Assembly: GCF_002220095.1 (NCBI RefSeq)
Contig: NZ_CP022372.1
Location: 5,472,256 to 5,536,255, forward strand
DNA: 64,000 bases
Direction of reading: 5' to 3'
Source: Bosea sp. AS-1
GTDB lineage: Bacteria; Pseudomonadota; Alphaproteobacteria; Rhizobiales; Beijerinckiaceae
Shown here piece after piece: positions 49,694 through 58,707 of the stretch. Every line of letters begins with the position of its first letter. Positions within the stretch are counted from its first letter, which is position 1. Below the pieces are notes generated by a model that worked only from the letters and a program-made list of their open reading frames with translations, was not told where the DNA came from and searched no databases. Both the position numbers and the translations under genes were made by a program.

Positions 49694-50551
49694 ATGACCG
49701 CGATTCTCGACCGCCGCACCACACCCTTCCGCACCGACCTCGCCGCCGGCCATCTGCGCGGCCAGGTCAAGGCCCCGACCTTCGTCGATCCGCAGCCGAT
49801 GCGGGTCGTCACCGCTTCGGCGCCGCTGCGGCGCGAGCCACGTCCCGACGCCGCCCTCGACACGGAGGCGCTCGCGGGCGAGCTGGTGCAGGTCTATGAA
49901 CGCCATGAAGGCTGGGCCTGGGGACAGCTCTCCGGCGACGGCTATGTCGGCTATCTGCCCGACGATTGCCTGCGGCCGGATCAGCCCGCGCCGACGCATC
50001 GGGTCAGTGCGCTCCGAACCTTCCTCTACCCCGGGCCGTCGATCAAATTGCCGCCGCTGGCCGCGCTCTCGCTCAATGCCGGCGTCGCGGTCGTGGAGCA
50101 GAAGGGCGATTTCGGCGTCCTCGCCGATGGCGGCCACGTCTTCCTCAAGCATCTTGCCGCGTTCGACCGGTTCGAGCCCGATTTCGTCGCGGTGGCCGAG
50201 CGCTTCCTCGGCGTGCCATATCTCTGGGGCGGCAAGACCAGCCTCGGACTCGATTGCTCCGGGCTGACGCAGCTTGCGCTGGCAGCAACCGGCATTGCCT
50301 CGCCACGCGATTCCGACATGCTGGAAGCCGCGCTCGGCACGGCTGTCGCCTTCGATGACAGCTTGTCCGGCCTCCAGCGCGGCGACCTCGTCTTCTGGAA
50401 AGGCCATGTCGGGATCCTGACCGACCCGGACACGCTTCTTCATGCCAACGGCTACACCATGACCGTCTTCAGCGAGCCGCTGCGAGAGGCACGCGACCGC
50501 ATCCTAACCAAGAGCTTCGGCGCGATCACCAGCATCAAACGACTGGCCTGA
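49694..50551 (+). CDS. NlpC/P60-family cysteine hydrolase with SH3-like domains
   Basis: 285 residues. The N-terminal ~150 residues contain two SH3b-like units (LVQVYERHEGWAWGQLSGDG, VAVVEQKGDFGVLADGGHVF). The C-terminal papain-like C40 domain has the catalytic Cys in GLDCSGLTQLAL, the His in WKGHVGILTD and the third polar residue in LLHANGYTM. It would cut gamma-D-Glu-meso-DAP bonds in peptidoglycan peptides; no signal peptide is visible, so it may act on recycled muropeptides in the cytoplasm. Confidence 0.9.
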   Translation: MTAILDRRTTPFRTDLAAGHLRGQVKAPTFVDPQPMRVVTASAPLRREPRPDAALDTEALAGELVQVYERHEGWAWGQLSGDGYVGYLPDDCLRPDQPAPTHRVSALRTFLYPGPSIKLPPLAALSLNAGVAVVEQKGDFGVLADGGHVFLKHLAAFDRFEPDFVAVAERFLGVPYLWGGKTSLGLDCSGLTQLALAATGIASPRDSDMLEAALGTAVAFDDSLSGLQRGDLVFWKGHVGILTDPDTLLHANGYTMTVFSEPLREARDRILTKSFGAITSIKRLA

Positions 50552-50562
50552 ACGGCCGCTTC

Positions 50563-52119
50563 CTAGCCGAAGACCCCGTAGGCGATCAGCCCTGCGATCA
50601 CCCAGAGCGCGGCCGTGCCCCAGCGGTTGCGCCGCGCTTCGGCCCGGCCGATCGCCGCGACGCTGCGCTCGTCGAGGGCGAAGCCGTGGCGGGAGGCGTC
50701 CTCGAGCTGTCCCAGCACGCGCTCGGCCCGGCCGACCGTGTCGGGCAGGCTCGCGAGCGAGCCGAGCAGCGAGCGGGCGCCGCGTCCGGCTTCCTCCAAT
50801 CGGCCGAGCGGCCCGAGGTTATGCGTGATCCAGCTCCGCACCACCGGATCGGCCGTGCCCCACATGTCGAGATGCGGATCGAGCGAGCGGGCCACGCCCT
50901 CGACCACCACCATGGTCTTCTGCAGCATGACGAGCTCGGTGCGCGTCGCCATGTCGAACATGCCGGTGATTTCGAAGAGCAGGGTCAGCACCTTCGCCAT
51001 CGAGATCTGGTCGGCGCGCCGGTCGTGGATCGGCTCGCCGACGGCGCGGATGGCCTGGGCGAAATCCTCGACGTCATGATGAGACGGGACGTAGCCCGCC
51101 TCGAAATGCACCTCCGCGACGCGGCGATAGTCGCGGGTGATGAAGCCGAGCAGGATCTCGGCGAGAAACCGCCGCTCCTTGTGGCCGAGCCGCCCCATGA
51201 TGCCGCCATCGACGGCGACGAGCCGGCCCTCCGCATCGACGAACAGGTTTCCGGGATGCATGTCGGCATGGAAGAAGCCGTCGCGGATCGCATGCTTCAG
51301 GAAGGACTGGATGATCTTGCGGGCGAGCTCCGGCAGGTCGTGGCCAGCGGCGCGCAGGCCCTCGACATCGGAGAGGCGCACCGCGTCGATCCACTCGTCG
51401 ACCAGCATCTCGCGGGCCGTGAGCTGCCAATCCGGCTCCGGCACGCGGAAATCCGCGTCGTCCTTGGTGTTCTCCGCGAATTCGGAGAGCGCGGCCGCCT
51501 CCAGCCGCAGATCCATCTCCATCGCGACCGAGCGGGCCAATGTCTCGACCACGCCGGTGAAGCGCAGGCGCCGCGCCTCGGCCGAGCGCATCTCCGCCAT
51601 CTCGGCACCGAAGCGCATCGCGGCGAGGTCACGGTTGAAGCGGTCGCGGATGCCGGGGCGCAGGATCTTCACCGCGACCTCGCGCCCGTCCTTGAGCCGG
51701 GCGCGATGCACCTGGGCGATCGAGGCGGCGGCGACCGGCTCGCTGAATTCGACGAAGATCTCTTCCAGCTTCGTGCCATGGGCCGCTTCGACGATGGCCC
51801 GCGCCTCCGCCATCGGGAAGGCGGGCATGCGGTCCTGCAGGGCCGAAAGATCCTGCGCGATCTTCATGCCGACGACATCGGGCCGGGTCGCCAGGAACTG
51901 GCCGAACTTGACGTAGGAGGGGCCGAGCCGCGTCAGCGCCGCCGCGAGCCGTGTGGCCGAGGAGCCGGCGCCGCGCCGCTCGATCACCCGGCCGAGGCGG
52001 ATCAGCCCGCGCGCCAGCGGCGGCAAGACCGAGGGATCGACCAGAGAGAGCGCGCCCTCACGCGCCAGCACGAAGCCGACGCGCGCGCCGCGCAGCATGT
52101 GGAAGAAGGAGGAGATCAT
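50563..52119 (-). CDS. ubiB: UbiB, ubiquinone biosynthesis accessory kinase-like protein
   Basis: 518 residues. The ABC1/ADCK/UbiB fold is marked by SYVKFGQFLATRPDVVG (KxGQ motif), EPVAAASIAQVHRARL (Ala-rich loop), REVAVKILRPGI and DGFFHADMHPGNLFVD. One or two C-terminal membrane helices (WGTAALWVIAGLIAYGVFG) anchor it. It supports ubiquinone synthesis by an ATPase activity on membrane intermediates. It follows ubiE on the same strand. Confidence 0.94.
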   Translation of the reverse strand: MISSFFHMLRGARVGFVLAREGALSLVDPSVLPPLARGLIRLGRVIERRGAGSSATRLAAALTRLGPSYVKFGQFLATRPDVVGMKIAQDLSALQDRMPAFPMAEARAIVEAAHGTKLEEIFVEFSEPVAAASIAQVHRARLKDGREVAVKILRPGIRDRFNRDLAAMRFGAEMAEMRSAEARRLRFTGVVETLARSVAMEMDLRLEAAALSEFAENTKDDADFRVPEPDWQLTAREMLVDEWIDAVRLSDVEGLRAAGHDLPELARKIIQSFLKHAIRDGFFHADMHPGNLFVDAEGRLVAVDGGIMGRLGHKERRFLAEILLGFITRDYRRVAEVHFEAGYVPSHHDVEDFAQAIRAVGEPIHDRRADQISMAKVLTLLFEITGMFDMATRTELVMLQKTMVVVEGVARSLDPHLDMWGTADPVVRSWITHNLGPLGRLEEAGRGARSLLGSLASLPDTVGRAERVLGQLEDASRHGFALDERSVAAIGRAEARRNRWGTAALWVIAGLIAYGVFG

Positions 52120-52159
52120 GCCCGGGCCGTCATGCGCGGGCTCGGCGCGGCACAGGCCA

Positions 52160-52921
52160 TCACAGCTTCCAGCCGGAATGCAGCGCCACGACCCCGCCGG
52201 TCATCGGCGTGTATTTCGCCCTGCGGAAGCCCGCATCCTCGATCATGCCGGCGAAGGCCTGCGGCTTCGGGAATTTGCGGATCGATTCGACCAGATACTG
52301 ATAGGGCTCGGCCTCGCCCGTCACCATCCGCCCCATCGGCGGGATGACCCGGAAGGAGTAGCTCTCATAGATCTTGTCGAGCAGCGGCACGTCGACATGG
52401 CTGAACTCGAGGCAGAGGAAACGCCCGCCGCGCTTGAGCACGCGATAGGCCTCGGCCAGGGCCTTGTCGATGCGCGGCACGTTCCGGATGCCGAAGGCGA
52501 TGGTGTAGCAGTCGAAATGGTTGTCCGGCAGGCCCAGTTCCTCGGCATTGCCCTGGACGAAGCGGATGCGGTCATCCTCCGGGAAGCGCTTGTCGGCGCG
52601 CTCGCGCCCGACGCGCAGCATGTCGGCGTTGATGTCGAGCACGGTGACGTCGGTCTGCGGGCCGCCCGCCTCCAGCACGGCGAAGGCGACGTCGCCCGTG
52701 CCGCCGGCCACGTCGAGATGGTGGAAGGGCCGGTCCTTGGCCGGGTTGATCGCCGTCAGCAGCGCGCTCTTCCAGGCGCGGTGCAGGCCGCCCGACATCA
52801 GGTCGTTCATCAGGTCGTAGCGGTTGGCGACCTTGTGGAAGACGTCGTCGACCTTGGCCTGCTTCTCGGCGAGCTTCACGGTCTCGAAGCCGAAATGGGT
52901 GGTGTCGGAAGCTGCTGTCAC
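52160..52921 (-). CDS. ubiE: UbiE, demethylmenaquinone/2-methoxy-6-polyprenylphenol methyltransferase
   Basis: 253 residues from GTG 52921; a TTG at 52942 would give 260. SAM-dependent C-methyltransferase of the ubiquinone pathway. Motif [17 protein letters not shown], UbiE signature [19 protein letters not shown] and [13 protein letters not shown] are visible. It is divergent from mutM and followed by ubiB, an arrangement conserved in Rhizobiales. Confidence 0.94.
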   Translation of the reverse strand: MTAASDTTHFGFETVKLAEKQAKVDDVFHKVANRYDLMNDLMSGGLHRAWKSALLTAINPAKDRPFHHLDVAGGTGDVAFAVLEAGGPQTDVTVLDINADMLRVGRERADKRFPEDDRIRFVQGNAEELGLPDNHFDCYTIAFGIRNVPRIDKALAEAYRVLKRGGRFLCLEFSHVDVPLLDKIYESYSFRVIPPMGRMVTGEAEPYQYLVESIRKFPKPQAFAGMIEDAGFRRAKYTPMTGGVVALHSGWKL

Positions 52922-53035
52922 GGTCGGGCCGGCCTTGTGCAAATCTGTCTTGTATTCGCCTGAGGCGATGAATAGCCAAAGGCGACGGGCTTGTCGCGGC
53001 CCGTCTCGCCGCAGGCTTTACGAGAGAAGACGAGG

Positions 53036-53932
53036 ATGCCCGAGCTTCCCGAGGTCGAAACCGTCCGGCGCGGGCTGGAACCCGCCATGACGGGGGAGCG
53101 CTTCGCCCGCGTCGAGCTGCGCCGGCCGGACCTGCGCTTTCCCCTGCCCGAGCGCTTTGCCGAGCGCCTGACCGGCCGGCGGGTCGAGGCACTGTCGCGG
53201 CGGGCGAAATACCTGATCGCCGATCTCGACGATGGCGAGGCCCTCGTCATGCATCTGGGCATGAGCGGGCGCTTCATCGTCGAGGCGCCCGGCACGCCGC
53301 CGACCGAGCCCGGCTCCTATTACAACGAGATCGGTCGGCACCTGATCCACGACCATGTCGTGTTCGAAATGGGGACCGGCGCGCGCGTCACCTATAACGA
53401 CGTGCGCCGCTTCGGCTTCATGGACATTCTGCCGCGCAACGAGCTCGAGACCTGCAGACACTTCGCGGGCATGGGGATCGAGCCGCTCGGCAACGAACTC
53501 TCCGGCGAGACGCTGGCGAAGCTCTTCGCGGGCAAGATCGCGCCGCTGAAGGCCGCGCTGCTCGACCAGAGGCTCGTGGCGGGCCTGGGCAACATCTATG
53601 TCTGCGAGGCGCTGTTCCGTGCCGGTCTCCACCCGGAAGCCGAAGCGGGAACGATCGCGACTCCGGCCGGACGACCGCGCGAGAAGGCCCATGAGCTCGC
53701 CCGCATCATCCGCGAGGTGCTGGAGGAGGCGGTCGCGGCCGGCGGCTCGACGCTGCGCGACTTCGCCCATGCCGACGGCTCGCTCGGCTATTTCCAGCAT
53801 CGCTTCAAGGTCTATGACCGCGAGGGCGAGGTCTGCGTCACGCCGGGCTGCGGCCGATTGGTGAAGCGGCTGGTGCAATCGGGCCGCTCGACCTTCTATT
53901 GCGAGAGCTGCCAGCCGCGGCGCCTGCGTTGA
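53036..53932 (+). CDS. mutM: Formamidopyrimidine-DNA glycosylase (MutM/Fpg)
   Basis: 298 residues. The N-terminus [15 protein letters not shown] supplies the catalytic P2 and E3; RRAKYLI carries the phosphate-contacting Lys; the helix-two-turn-helix and a C-terminal four-Cys zinc finger ([20 protein letters not shown]) are present. It excises 8-oxoguanine and formamidopyrimidines. In related genomes echA, rpsT and dnaA follow; here ~7 kb of other genes intervene. Confidence 0.96.
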   Translation: MPELPEVETVRRGLEPAMTGERFARVELRRPDLRFPLPERFAERLTGRRVEALSRRAKYLIADLDDGEALVMHLGMSGRFIVEAPGTPPTEPGSYYNEIGRHLIHDHVVFEMGTGARVTYNDVRRFGFMDILPRNELETCRHFAGMGIEPLGNELSGETLAKLFAGKIAPLKAALLDQRLVAGLGNIYVCEALFRAGLHPEAEAGTIATPAGRPREKAHELARIIREVLEEAVAAGGSTLRDFAHADGSLGYFQHRFKVYDREGEVCVTPGCGRLVKRLVQSGRSTFYCESCQPRRLR

Positions 53933-53971
53933 CGGGCTGCGGCCCGCTCGGATCGGGAGCGGACATTCCGC

Positions 53972-54000
53972 TTGACGATGACGCACGGTGACGACAGTTT
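53972..54000 (+). promoter_or_regulatory. Candidate promoter for the argC leader
   Basis: TTGACG (53972-53977), 17-bp spacer, CAGTTT (53995-54000). It would start RNA about at the ATG of the leader ORF (54009), i.e. a leaderless leader peptide like rhizobial trpL. The -10 match is poor. Confidence 0.4.
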
Positions 54001-54008
54001 TGCCGGAC

Positions 54009-54122
54009 ATGCTCAGGAACCAGAACCTTTGTGATCGACGCCGACGTCGCTGCACCCAAGCGGCGGCTCTTCGGGCTGCGCGTCGACCAGCGTTCGTCCG
54101 CGTGATGGCTGCCTCACTGTAG
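54009..54122 (+). CDS. Arginine-rich leader peptide ORF upstream of argC
   Basis: A 37-codon ORF (ATG 54009, TAG 54120-54122) too short for routine gene finding. It contains ten arginine codons, five of them consecutive (codons 10-14: CGA CGC CGA CGT CGC). It precedes an intrinsic terminator (54158-54190) and argC. Codons 22-24 (54073-54080, GGGCTGCG) are exactly complementary to CGCAGCCC at 54164-54171 in the terminator, giving a candidate antiterminator. The layout fits ribosome-mediated attenuation by arginine. Caution: Arg runs are common in out-of-frame GC-rich DNA, and no Shine-Dalgarno site is present. Confidence 0.5.
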   Translation: MLRNQNLCDRRRRRCTQAAALRAARRPAFVRVMAASL

Positions 54123-54157
54123 GCCCACTCGCCAGAGCCGCCCGACCCGCGTTCCTG

Positions 54158-54190
54158 AACCCCCGCAGCCCTCGGCTCCGGGGGTTTTCT
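54158..54190 (+). terminator. Intrinsic terminator/attenuator ahead of argC
   Basis: AACCCCCG pairs with CGGGGGTT, and inside it AGCC pairs with GGCT around a CTC loop (one mismatch between the two stems). TTTTCT follows directly. It ends 43 bp before the argC ATG and lies inside its probable leader, so read-through would control argC. Confidence 0.75.
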
Positions 54191-54232
54191 TTGGCCCGCA
54201 TCCCAAACCCGCATCCCAAAATGGAGACCATC

Positions 54233-55207
54233 ATGAGCATTCGCGTCGGCATTGTCGGAATCAGCGGTTTTGGCGGCGGCGAGGCGATGCGCCTCATCGC
54301 GAGCCACCCGTCCTTCGAGCTGGTCTACGCCGCGGGCGAGGGGAGCGCCGGCAGCCGCCTGGTGGACCGCTTCCCCGGTGTTCCGGCCAAGCTGGCCGAA
54401 CTGGTCATCGAGAAATGGGATCCCGAGACCCTGCCGCAGCTCGACGTGCTGTTCGCGTCCCTGCCCACGGGCGCTTCGGGCGGGGCGCTGGCCCGTGTCC
54501 CCAAGGATGTGAAGATCGTCGATATCGGCGGAGACCACCGCTATGTCGAGGGCTGGGCGTACGGCCTGGCCGACGTCTGGCCGGATGAGATCGAAGGCCG
54601 GACCCGCATTGCCAACCCCGGCTGCTTCCCTGCCGCGACGCTGAACGCGCTTGCGCCGCTGCTGGTCGACAGGCTGATCGAGCCCGGCAATATCGTGATC
54701 GACGTCAAGACGGGCATCTCCGGCGCCGGCCGGGGCGGCGACAGCAAGTTTGGCTATGCCGAGAGCAACGAGAACCTGGTGCCCTACGGCCTGCTCCAGC
54801 ACGTCCACATGCCGGAGATCGCCAGGACGATCGAGCGGTTGAGCGAAGGCAGCGCGGCCGGGCTGGTGTTCACGCCGCATCTGGTGCCGATGACCCGCGG
54901 CATCCTCGCCACCATTTACTGCCGTGGCCGCGCGACCACGAGCCAGTGCCTGGACTCTGCTCGGCGCTTCTACGCCGGGCGGGCATTCGTCCGTGTCACC
55001 GACAAGCCGCCGCAGACCAAATGGGCCACGGGCTCCAATCTCGCCTTCGTCAGCTATGCCGCCGATCCGGAGCGGAACCTGGTGATCGCGATGGGTGTGG
55101 TCGACAATCTCGGCAAGGGAGCGGCCGGCCAGGCGGTGCAGAATGCGAACCTGATCTGCGGCCTGCCGGAAACCACAGGGCTGGATGGCGCCCCGATCTG
55201 GCCGTGA
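54233..55207 (+). CDS. argC: N-acetyl-gamma-glutamyl-phosphate reductase
   Basis: 324 residues. NADPH-dependent third step of arginine synthesis. Dinucleotide motif GIVGISGFGGGEAMRLI at the start, catalytic cysteine in IANPGCFPAATLNALAPL, and histidines in FTPHLVPMTRGI; ends GVVDNLGKGAAGQAVQNANL. The N-terminal GISGFGG replaces the common GASGYTG, so it could be a diverged copy. ATG 54233 has GGAG 6 bp upstream. Preceded by an Arg-rich leader ORF and terminator; no other arg gene is adjacent. Confidence 0.93.
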   Translation: MSIRVGIVGISGFGGGEAMRLIASHPSFELVYAAGEGSAGSRLVDRFPGVPAKLAELVIEKWDPETLPQLDVLFASLPTGASGGALARVPKDVKIVDIGGDHRYVEGWAYGLADVWPDEIEGRTRIANPGCFPAATLNALAPLLVDRLIEPGNIVIDVKTGISGAGRGGDSKFGYAESNENLVPYGLLQHVHMPEIARTIERLSEGSAAGLVFTPHLVPMTRGILATIYCRGRATTSQCLDSARRFYAGRAFVRVTDKPPQTKWATGSNLAFVSYAADPERNLVIAMGVVDNLGKGAAGQAVQNANLICGLPETTGLDGAPIWP

Positions 55208-55281
55208 GGGAGGCGGGGGTGGACGGACCTTGAGATCGCCAGGGGCTTGCCCCGGACCCAACCTCGACCGATGCTCGCCCT

Positions 55282-55884
55282 ATGGCCAAAGCCCCTCTCC
55301 CGCTCCTCACCTTCGTCGATCGCAGCACGTTCGAGGCCTGGCTGGCCGACCAGACCTCAGGCGCCGAGGGCGCATGGCTTCGCTTCGCGAAACAGGGAGC
55401 GCCCGAGCCGACGATCGCCAAGGCCGAGGCCATCGATTGCGCCCTGGCCCATGGCTGGATCGACGGCCAGCTCGGCGGGATCGATGACCGCTACTTCAAG
55501 ACCCGCTTCACGCCGCGCCGGCCTGCAAGCCCCTGGTCCCAGGCCAACCGGGAGCGCGCCGAGCGGCTGATCGCGGATGGGCGGATGAAACCCGCGGGCC
55601 AGGCCGAAATCGAGCGCGCAAAGGCCGACGGACGCTGGGACCGGGCCTATGCGGGCCAATCAAAAGCCGAGCCTGCCCCCGACCTTGAAGCCGCCCTGGA
55701 TGCCCTTCCTCCCGCCCGCGCGCTGTTCGACGGGTTGGACGCCGCGAACCGATTCGCCGTGATCTATCGCGTTCAACAAGCCCGGACGCCGGAAAAGCGC
55801 GCCGCGAAGATCGCCGAGCTGGTGGATATGCTGGCGCGCGGCGAAACGATCCATCCACGCCGGACACCCAAGGGCACGCGCTGA
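55282..55884 (+). CDS. YdeI/OmpD-associated family protein
   Basis: 200 residues. TFEAWLADQ, GAWLRFAKQG, AIDCALAHGWIDGQ and KTRFTPRRPASPWSQANR are typical of the YdeI family (bacteriocin protection/OmpD-associated in enterobacteria). The C-terminal part (LFDGLDAANRFAVIYRVQQARTPEKR) is the helical end. Biochemical role unknown; no signal peptide. Lies 74 bp after argC. Confidence 0.88.
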   Translation: MAKAPLPLLTFVDRSTFEAWLADQTSGAEGAWLRFAKQGAPEPTIAKAEAIDCALAHGWIDGQLGGIDDRYFKTRFTPRRPASPWSQANRERAERLIADGRMKPAGQAEIERAKADGRWDRAYAGQSKAEPAPDLEAALDALPPARALFDGLDAANRFAVIYRVQQARTPEKRAAKIAELVDMLARGETIHPRRTPKGTR

Positions 55885-56051
55885 GCGCCGAGGCAGCTCT
55901 TCCCAAGCTCCGCCATGGGTCGATGACTGACGTTCGCCGGGACACCCTGGCGCCGATCTCTTTACAGGGCCTACCCTGCCGCCCAAGCCTCGAAGCCGTG
56001 GTGGAGGACGACGCCGACAAGCCTGCCGGCCACCGGCCATAAACTCGCCCT

Positions 56052-56061
56052 TAACCTTAAT
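56052..56061. promoter_or_regulatory. TTAACC-type site upstream of motA
   Basis: TTAACCTTAA, about 70 bp before the motA ATG. It resembles a CtrA half-site; CtrA controls motility genes in many alphaproteobacteria. Single short match, so tentative. Confidence 0.3.
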
Positions 56062-56130
56062 CGGTCATTTCGTCGGACTCGTTAGGGCTTCGCGCGGGCT
56101 GTACCTGCTGCGGCGCGAGGGTGGCAAACC

Positions 56131-56988
56131 ATGCGGCTGATCGTCGGCACAATCATCGTCTTCGTCTGCGTCTTCGGCAGCTACGCGGCGATGGGCGGCC
56201 ACCTCGAGGTCCTTTGGCAGCCGTTCGAGTTTGTCATCATCCTCGGTGCAGCGATCGGTGCCTTCGTCATCGGCAACCCCGCGCCGGTGCTCAAGGCCGT
56301 GCCCGCCATGCTCGGGACGCTCGTGAAGGGTCCCAAGTACAAGCAGGAATGCTACGTCGAACTGCTCGGGATGCAGTACTCATTGTACAAATTCGTGAAG
56401 CAGAAGGGCATGCTCGCGGTCGAAGAGCACATCGAAAACCCGAGCGCGTCGACGCTGTTCAACGCCTTCCCGACTTTTGCGGCGAACCATCATGCGGTCG
56501 AGTTCGTCTGCGACTACATGCGCATGCTGACGATGGGCGCCAACAACGTCCACGAGATCGATGCTCTCATGGACGAGGAACTGGAGACGCACCACCAGGA
56601 GCAGGAGCGTATCGTCGCGGCCATGCAGTCGCTCGCCGACGGCACACCGGCGCTCGGCATCGTCGCCGCCGTGCTCGGCGTGATCAAGACGATGGGGGCG
56701 ATCACCGAGCCGCCGGAAGTGCTGGGACATCTGATCGGCGGCGCGCTCGTCGGCACTTTCTTCGGCGTCTTCGTCGCCTACGGCTTCTTCGGGCCCATGG
56801 CGCAGTCGCTCAAGGGCACGTTCGAGGCGGAATCCAAGTACTTCCTTTCACTCAAGGCGGGTCTCCTCGCCTATATCGGCGGCCAGCCGCCGGTGATGGC
56901 GGTCGAATTCGCCCGCAAGGCTCTGATGAGCGACGTCCGCCCGACCTTCAGCGAAGTGGAAGCGGCAACCGCCGATCTCCCCGCCTAG
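56131..56988 (+). CDS. motA: Flagellar motor stator protein MotA
   Basis: 285 residues, four membrane helices (for example RLIVGTIIVFVCVFGSYAAM; FEFVIILGAAIGAFVIG; GIVAAVLGVIKTMGAI; LVGTFFGVFVAYGFFG). With MotB it makes the proton-driven stator. GAGGGTGG lies before the ATG. motB follows after 28 bp. No other flagellar gene is in the window, so the motor genes are isolated here. Confidence 0.95.
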   Translation: MRLIVGTIIVFVCVFGSYAAMGGHLEVLWQPFEFVIILGAAIGAFVIGNPAPVLKAVPAMLGTLVKGPKYKQECYVELLGMQYSLYKFVKQKGMLAVEEHIENPSASTLFNAFPTFAANHHAVEFVCDYMRMLTMGANNVHEIDALMDEELETHHQEQERIVAAMQSLADGTPALGIVAAVLGVIKTMGAITEPPEVLGHLIGGALVGTFFGVFVAYGFFGPMAQSLKGTFEAESKYFLSLKAGLLAYIGGQPPVMAVEFARKALMSDVRPTFSEVEAATADLPA

Positions 56989-57016
56989 ATCTGACCCAAT
57001 CTCCAGCAGGGACTCG

Positions 57017-57892
57017 ATGACCAAGCCCACCCAGCCGATTATCATCGTCAAGAAGGTCAAGAAGGCGGCTCACGCGCACCATGGCGGGGCCTGGAAGATC
57101 GCCTATGCGGACTTCGTGACCGCCATGATGGCGTTCTTTCTGCTGATGTGGCTGATCAGCATGACGACGCAGGAGCAGAAGATCGGCCTGGCGGAATATT
57201 TCGCGCCGTCAGCCCTGAGCCCTACGACCAGCGGCTCTGGCAGCGTCCTGATGGGCAGTGCCCTGGACAAGTCAGGCAACAGGCCCTCAGTGCCCCGCGA
57301 CGGCGCGAAGGGGACTTCCGGGCAGGATGACAAAGCGCCCCCGACCGGCTCGGGCCGCGCCAGCGACCGTGAGGTCAGCCGCCCGGCCGCCGGTGTGCAG
57401 GCCAACTACAGCGCCATAGCCAGCCTCCGGCAGGCGCTCCAGAAAATGCCCGAAATTTCCGAGCTGTCGCGCAACATCGTGATCGAGCCGACCAAGGAGG
57501 GGTTGAACGTTTCCCTCGTGGACGAGTACGGCCGCTCCATGTTCCCCGAGGGCTCGGTCCAACCCTACGAGCGCACCCGTCTCGTGCTGGAAGCGCTCGC
57601 ACCCACCCTGCGCCGTCTGCCCAACCAATTGTCTGTCTCCGGCCACACGGCCGCAGCACGCCCGGGCTCGGTGCAGGCCGCCGATTCCTGGAGCCTCACG
57701 GCCGGGCGGGCGCTCGCCGTGCGCGAGATCCTGTCGGGGGCCGGGCTCCCCAGCAGCCGCTTCGCGTCCGTGGCGGGACGCGCCGACACCGAGCCGCTCT
57801 TCCTCGACGATCCTTACAGCCCGTCGAACCGACGGGTGACGATCACGCTGCTCAATGCGGAGCCGCCGCTGCCCCCGGGCGCCTTTCCCTGA
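57017..57892 (+). CDS. motB: Flagellar motor protein MotB
   Basis: 291 residues. One membrane helix carries the proton-path Asp D32 in AYADFVTAMMAFFLLMWL, preceded by a basic cytoplasmic tail. The periplasmic OmpA-like domain includes LSVSGHTAAARPG, AVREILSGAGLPSSRFASV and PSNRRVTITL, which bind peptidoglycan. A Gly/Ser/Asp-rich linker joins the two. Cotranscribed with motA. Confidence 0.95.
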   Translation: MTKPTQPIIIVKKVKKAAHAHHGGAWKIAYADFVTAMMAFFLLMWLISMTTQEQKIGLAEYFAPSALSPTTSGSGSVLMGSALDKSGNRPSVPRDGAKGTSGQDDKAPPTGSGRASDREVSRPAAGVQANYSAIASLRQALQKMPEISELSRNIVIEPTKEGLNVSLVDEYGRSMFPEGSVQPYERTRLVLEALAPTLRRLPNQLSVSGHTAAARPGSVQAADSWSLTAGRALAVREILSGAGLPSSRFASVAGRADTEPLFLDDPYSPSNRRVTITLLNAEPPLPPGAFP

Positions 57893-58118
57893 CGGCAAGG
57901 CGCCTCGGCCGCCTCAGAGTCCGTTTGAGATTGAGCTCCGTGGCTGACGCATGAGGGGCTGACCATCGCGACGTGGATCAGGGCCTCGGAGAGGTCGATG
58001 CGCCGCGGGAGCGGACTTTCAAACACCTGGTCGCGTAACCAGTGTCACAGGGGCGCATGCGCTTGGCGTGCGATGGTCGCAGGCTGGTTCGGCGTGGCTC
58101 CCGGGAATCCAATCGGCG

Positions 58119-58580
58119 TTATTCCCGTGTGGTCAGTGTTGAAAGCTGGTCGGTGTCATAGCGATCTCGCAGCGCGGAGAGCGCGTTCGGGTCGGGAACG
58201 CCTGACGCTGCGAGCTGCGCCAGCTCCTCGAAATAGTGCTCGTGCCCAGGAGGCGACACGGTCATCAGCACGCGAGCCTGACGCTCGCTGACATTGGTGA
58301 TGTTGTGGGGCACGCCTGGCGGGATGAAGAGGAAGGTCCCGGGGCGGGCGCGAACGATCCCGTCGCCGACATGCCACTCGCATTCGCCCTCGAGGACGTA
58401 GAAGGTTTCCTCCTGGACGCGGTGGACATGGAGGCCGGTGGCGAATCCGGCCGGAATCGTCCAGTCAAACATGCTCGTATGTTTCGTGTCCCGGTCGGTG
58501 ACCAGGAACACCATGGGATGGCCACGCAGCATGACCCCGTTGTTCTGCTCGGGCATGCGAATGACGGGAACGGCGTTCAT
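58119..58580 (-). CDS. Cupin-domain protein
   Basis: 153 residues from ATG 58580 (GGAGG upstream). The two cupin motifs are TGLHVHRVQEETFYVLEG (His, His, Glu metal ligands) and PGTFLFIPPGVPHNITN (final His). A single beta-barrel metalloprotein, enzyme or sugar/metabolite binder; no specific reaction readable. Divergent from the winged-helix regulator, which may control it. Confidence 0.9.
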   Translation of the reverse strand: MNAVPVIRMPEQNNGVMLRGHPMVFLVTDRDTKHTSMFDWTIPAGFATGLHVHRVQEETFYVLEGECEWHVGDGIVRARPGTFLFIPPGVPHNITNVSERQARVLMTVSPPGHEHYFEELAQLAASGVPDPNALSALRDRYDTDQLSTLTTRE

Positions 58581-58707
58581 GCGATCCTCCATCGACTGAG
58601 ATTGCGATCGGCAGGCAGCGAAGCCACTCTGGTCCTGCCATCTCGGGGAGTCGTGAAGCCGTTCCGAAATTGTTGCGAAAAATGCGGAACCGGTACCATC
58701 CTTCCGT

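Noticed and set aside
54009..54122. Treating the Arg-rich leader ORF as certain
   Set aside because: Arg runs occur by chance in off-frames of GC-rich DNA and no Shine-Dalgarno site is present; kept at moderate confidence because of the terminator, the exact complement and argC next to it.
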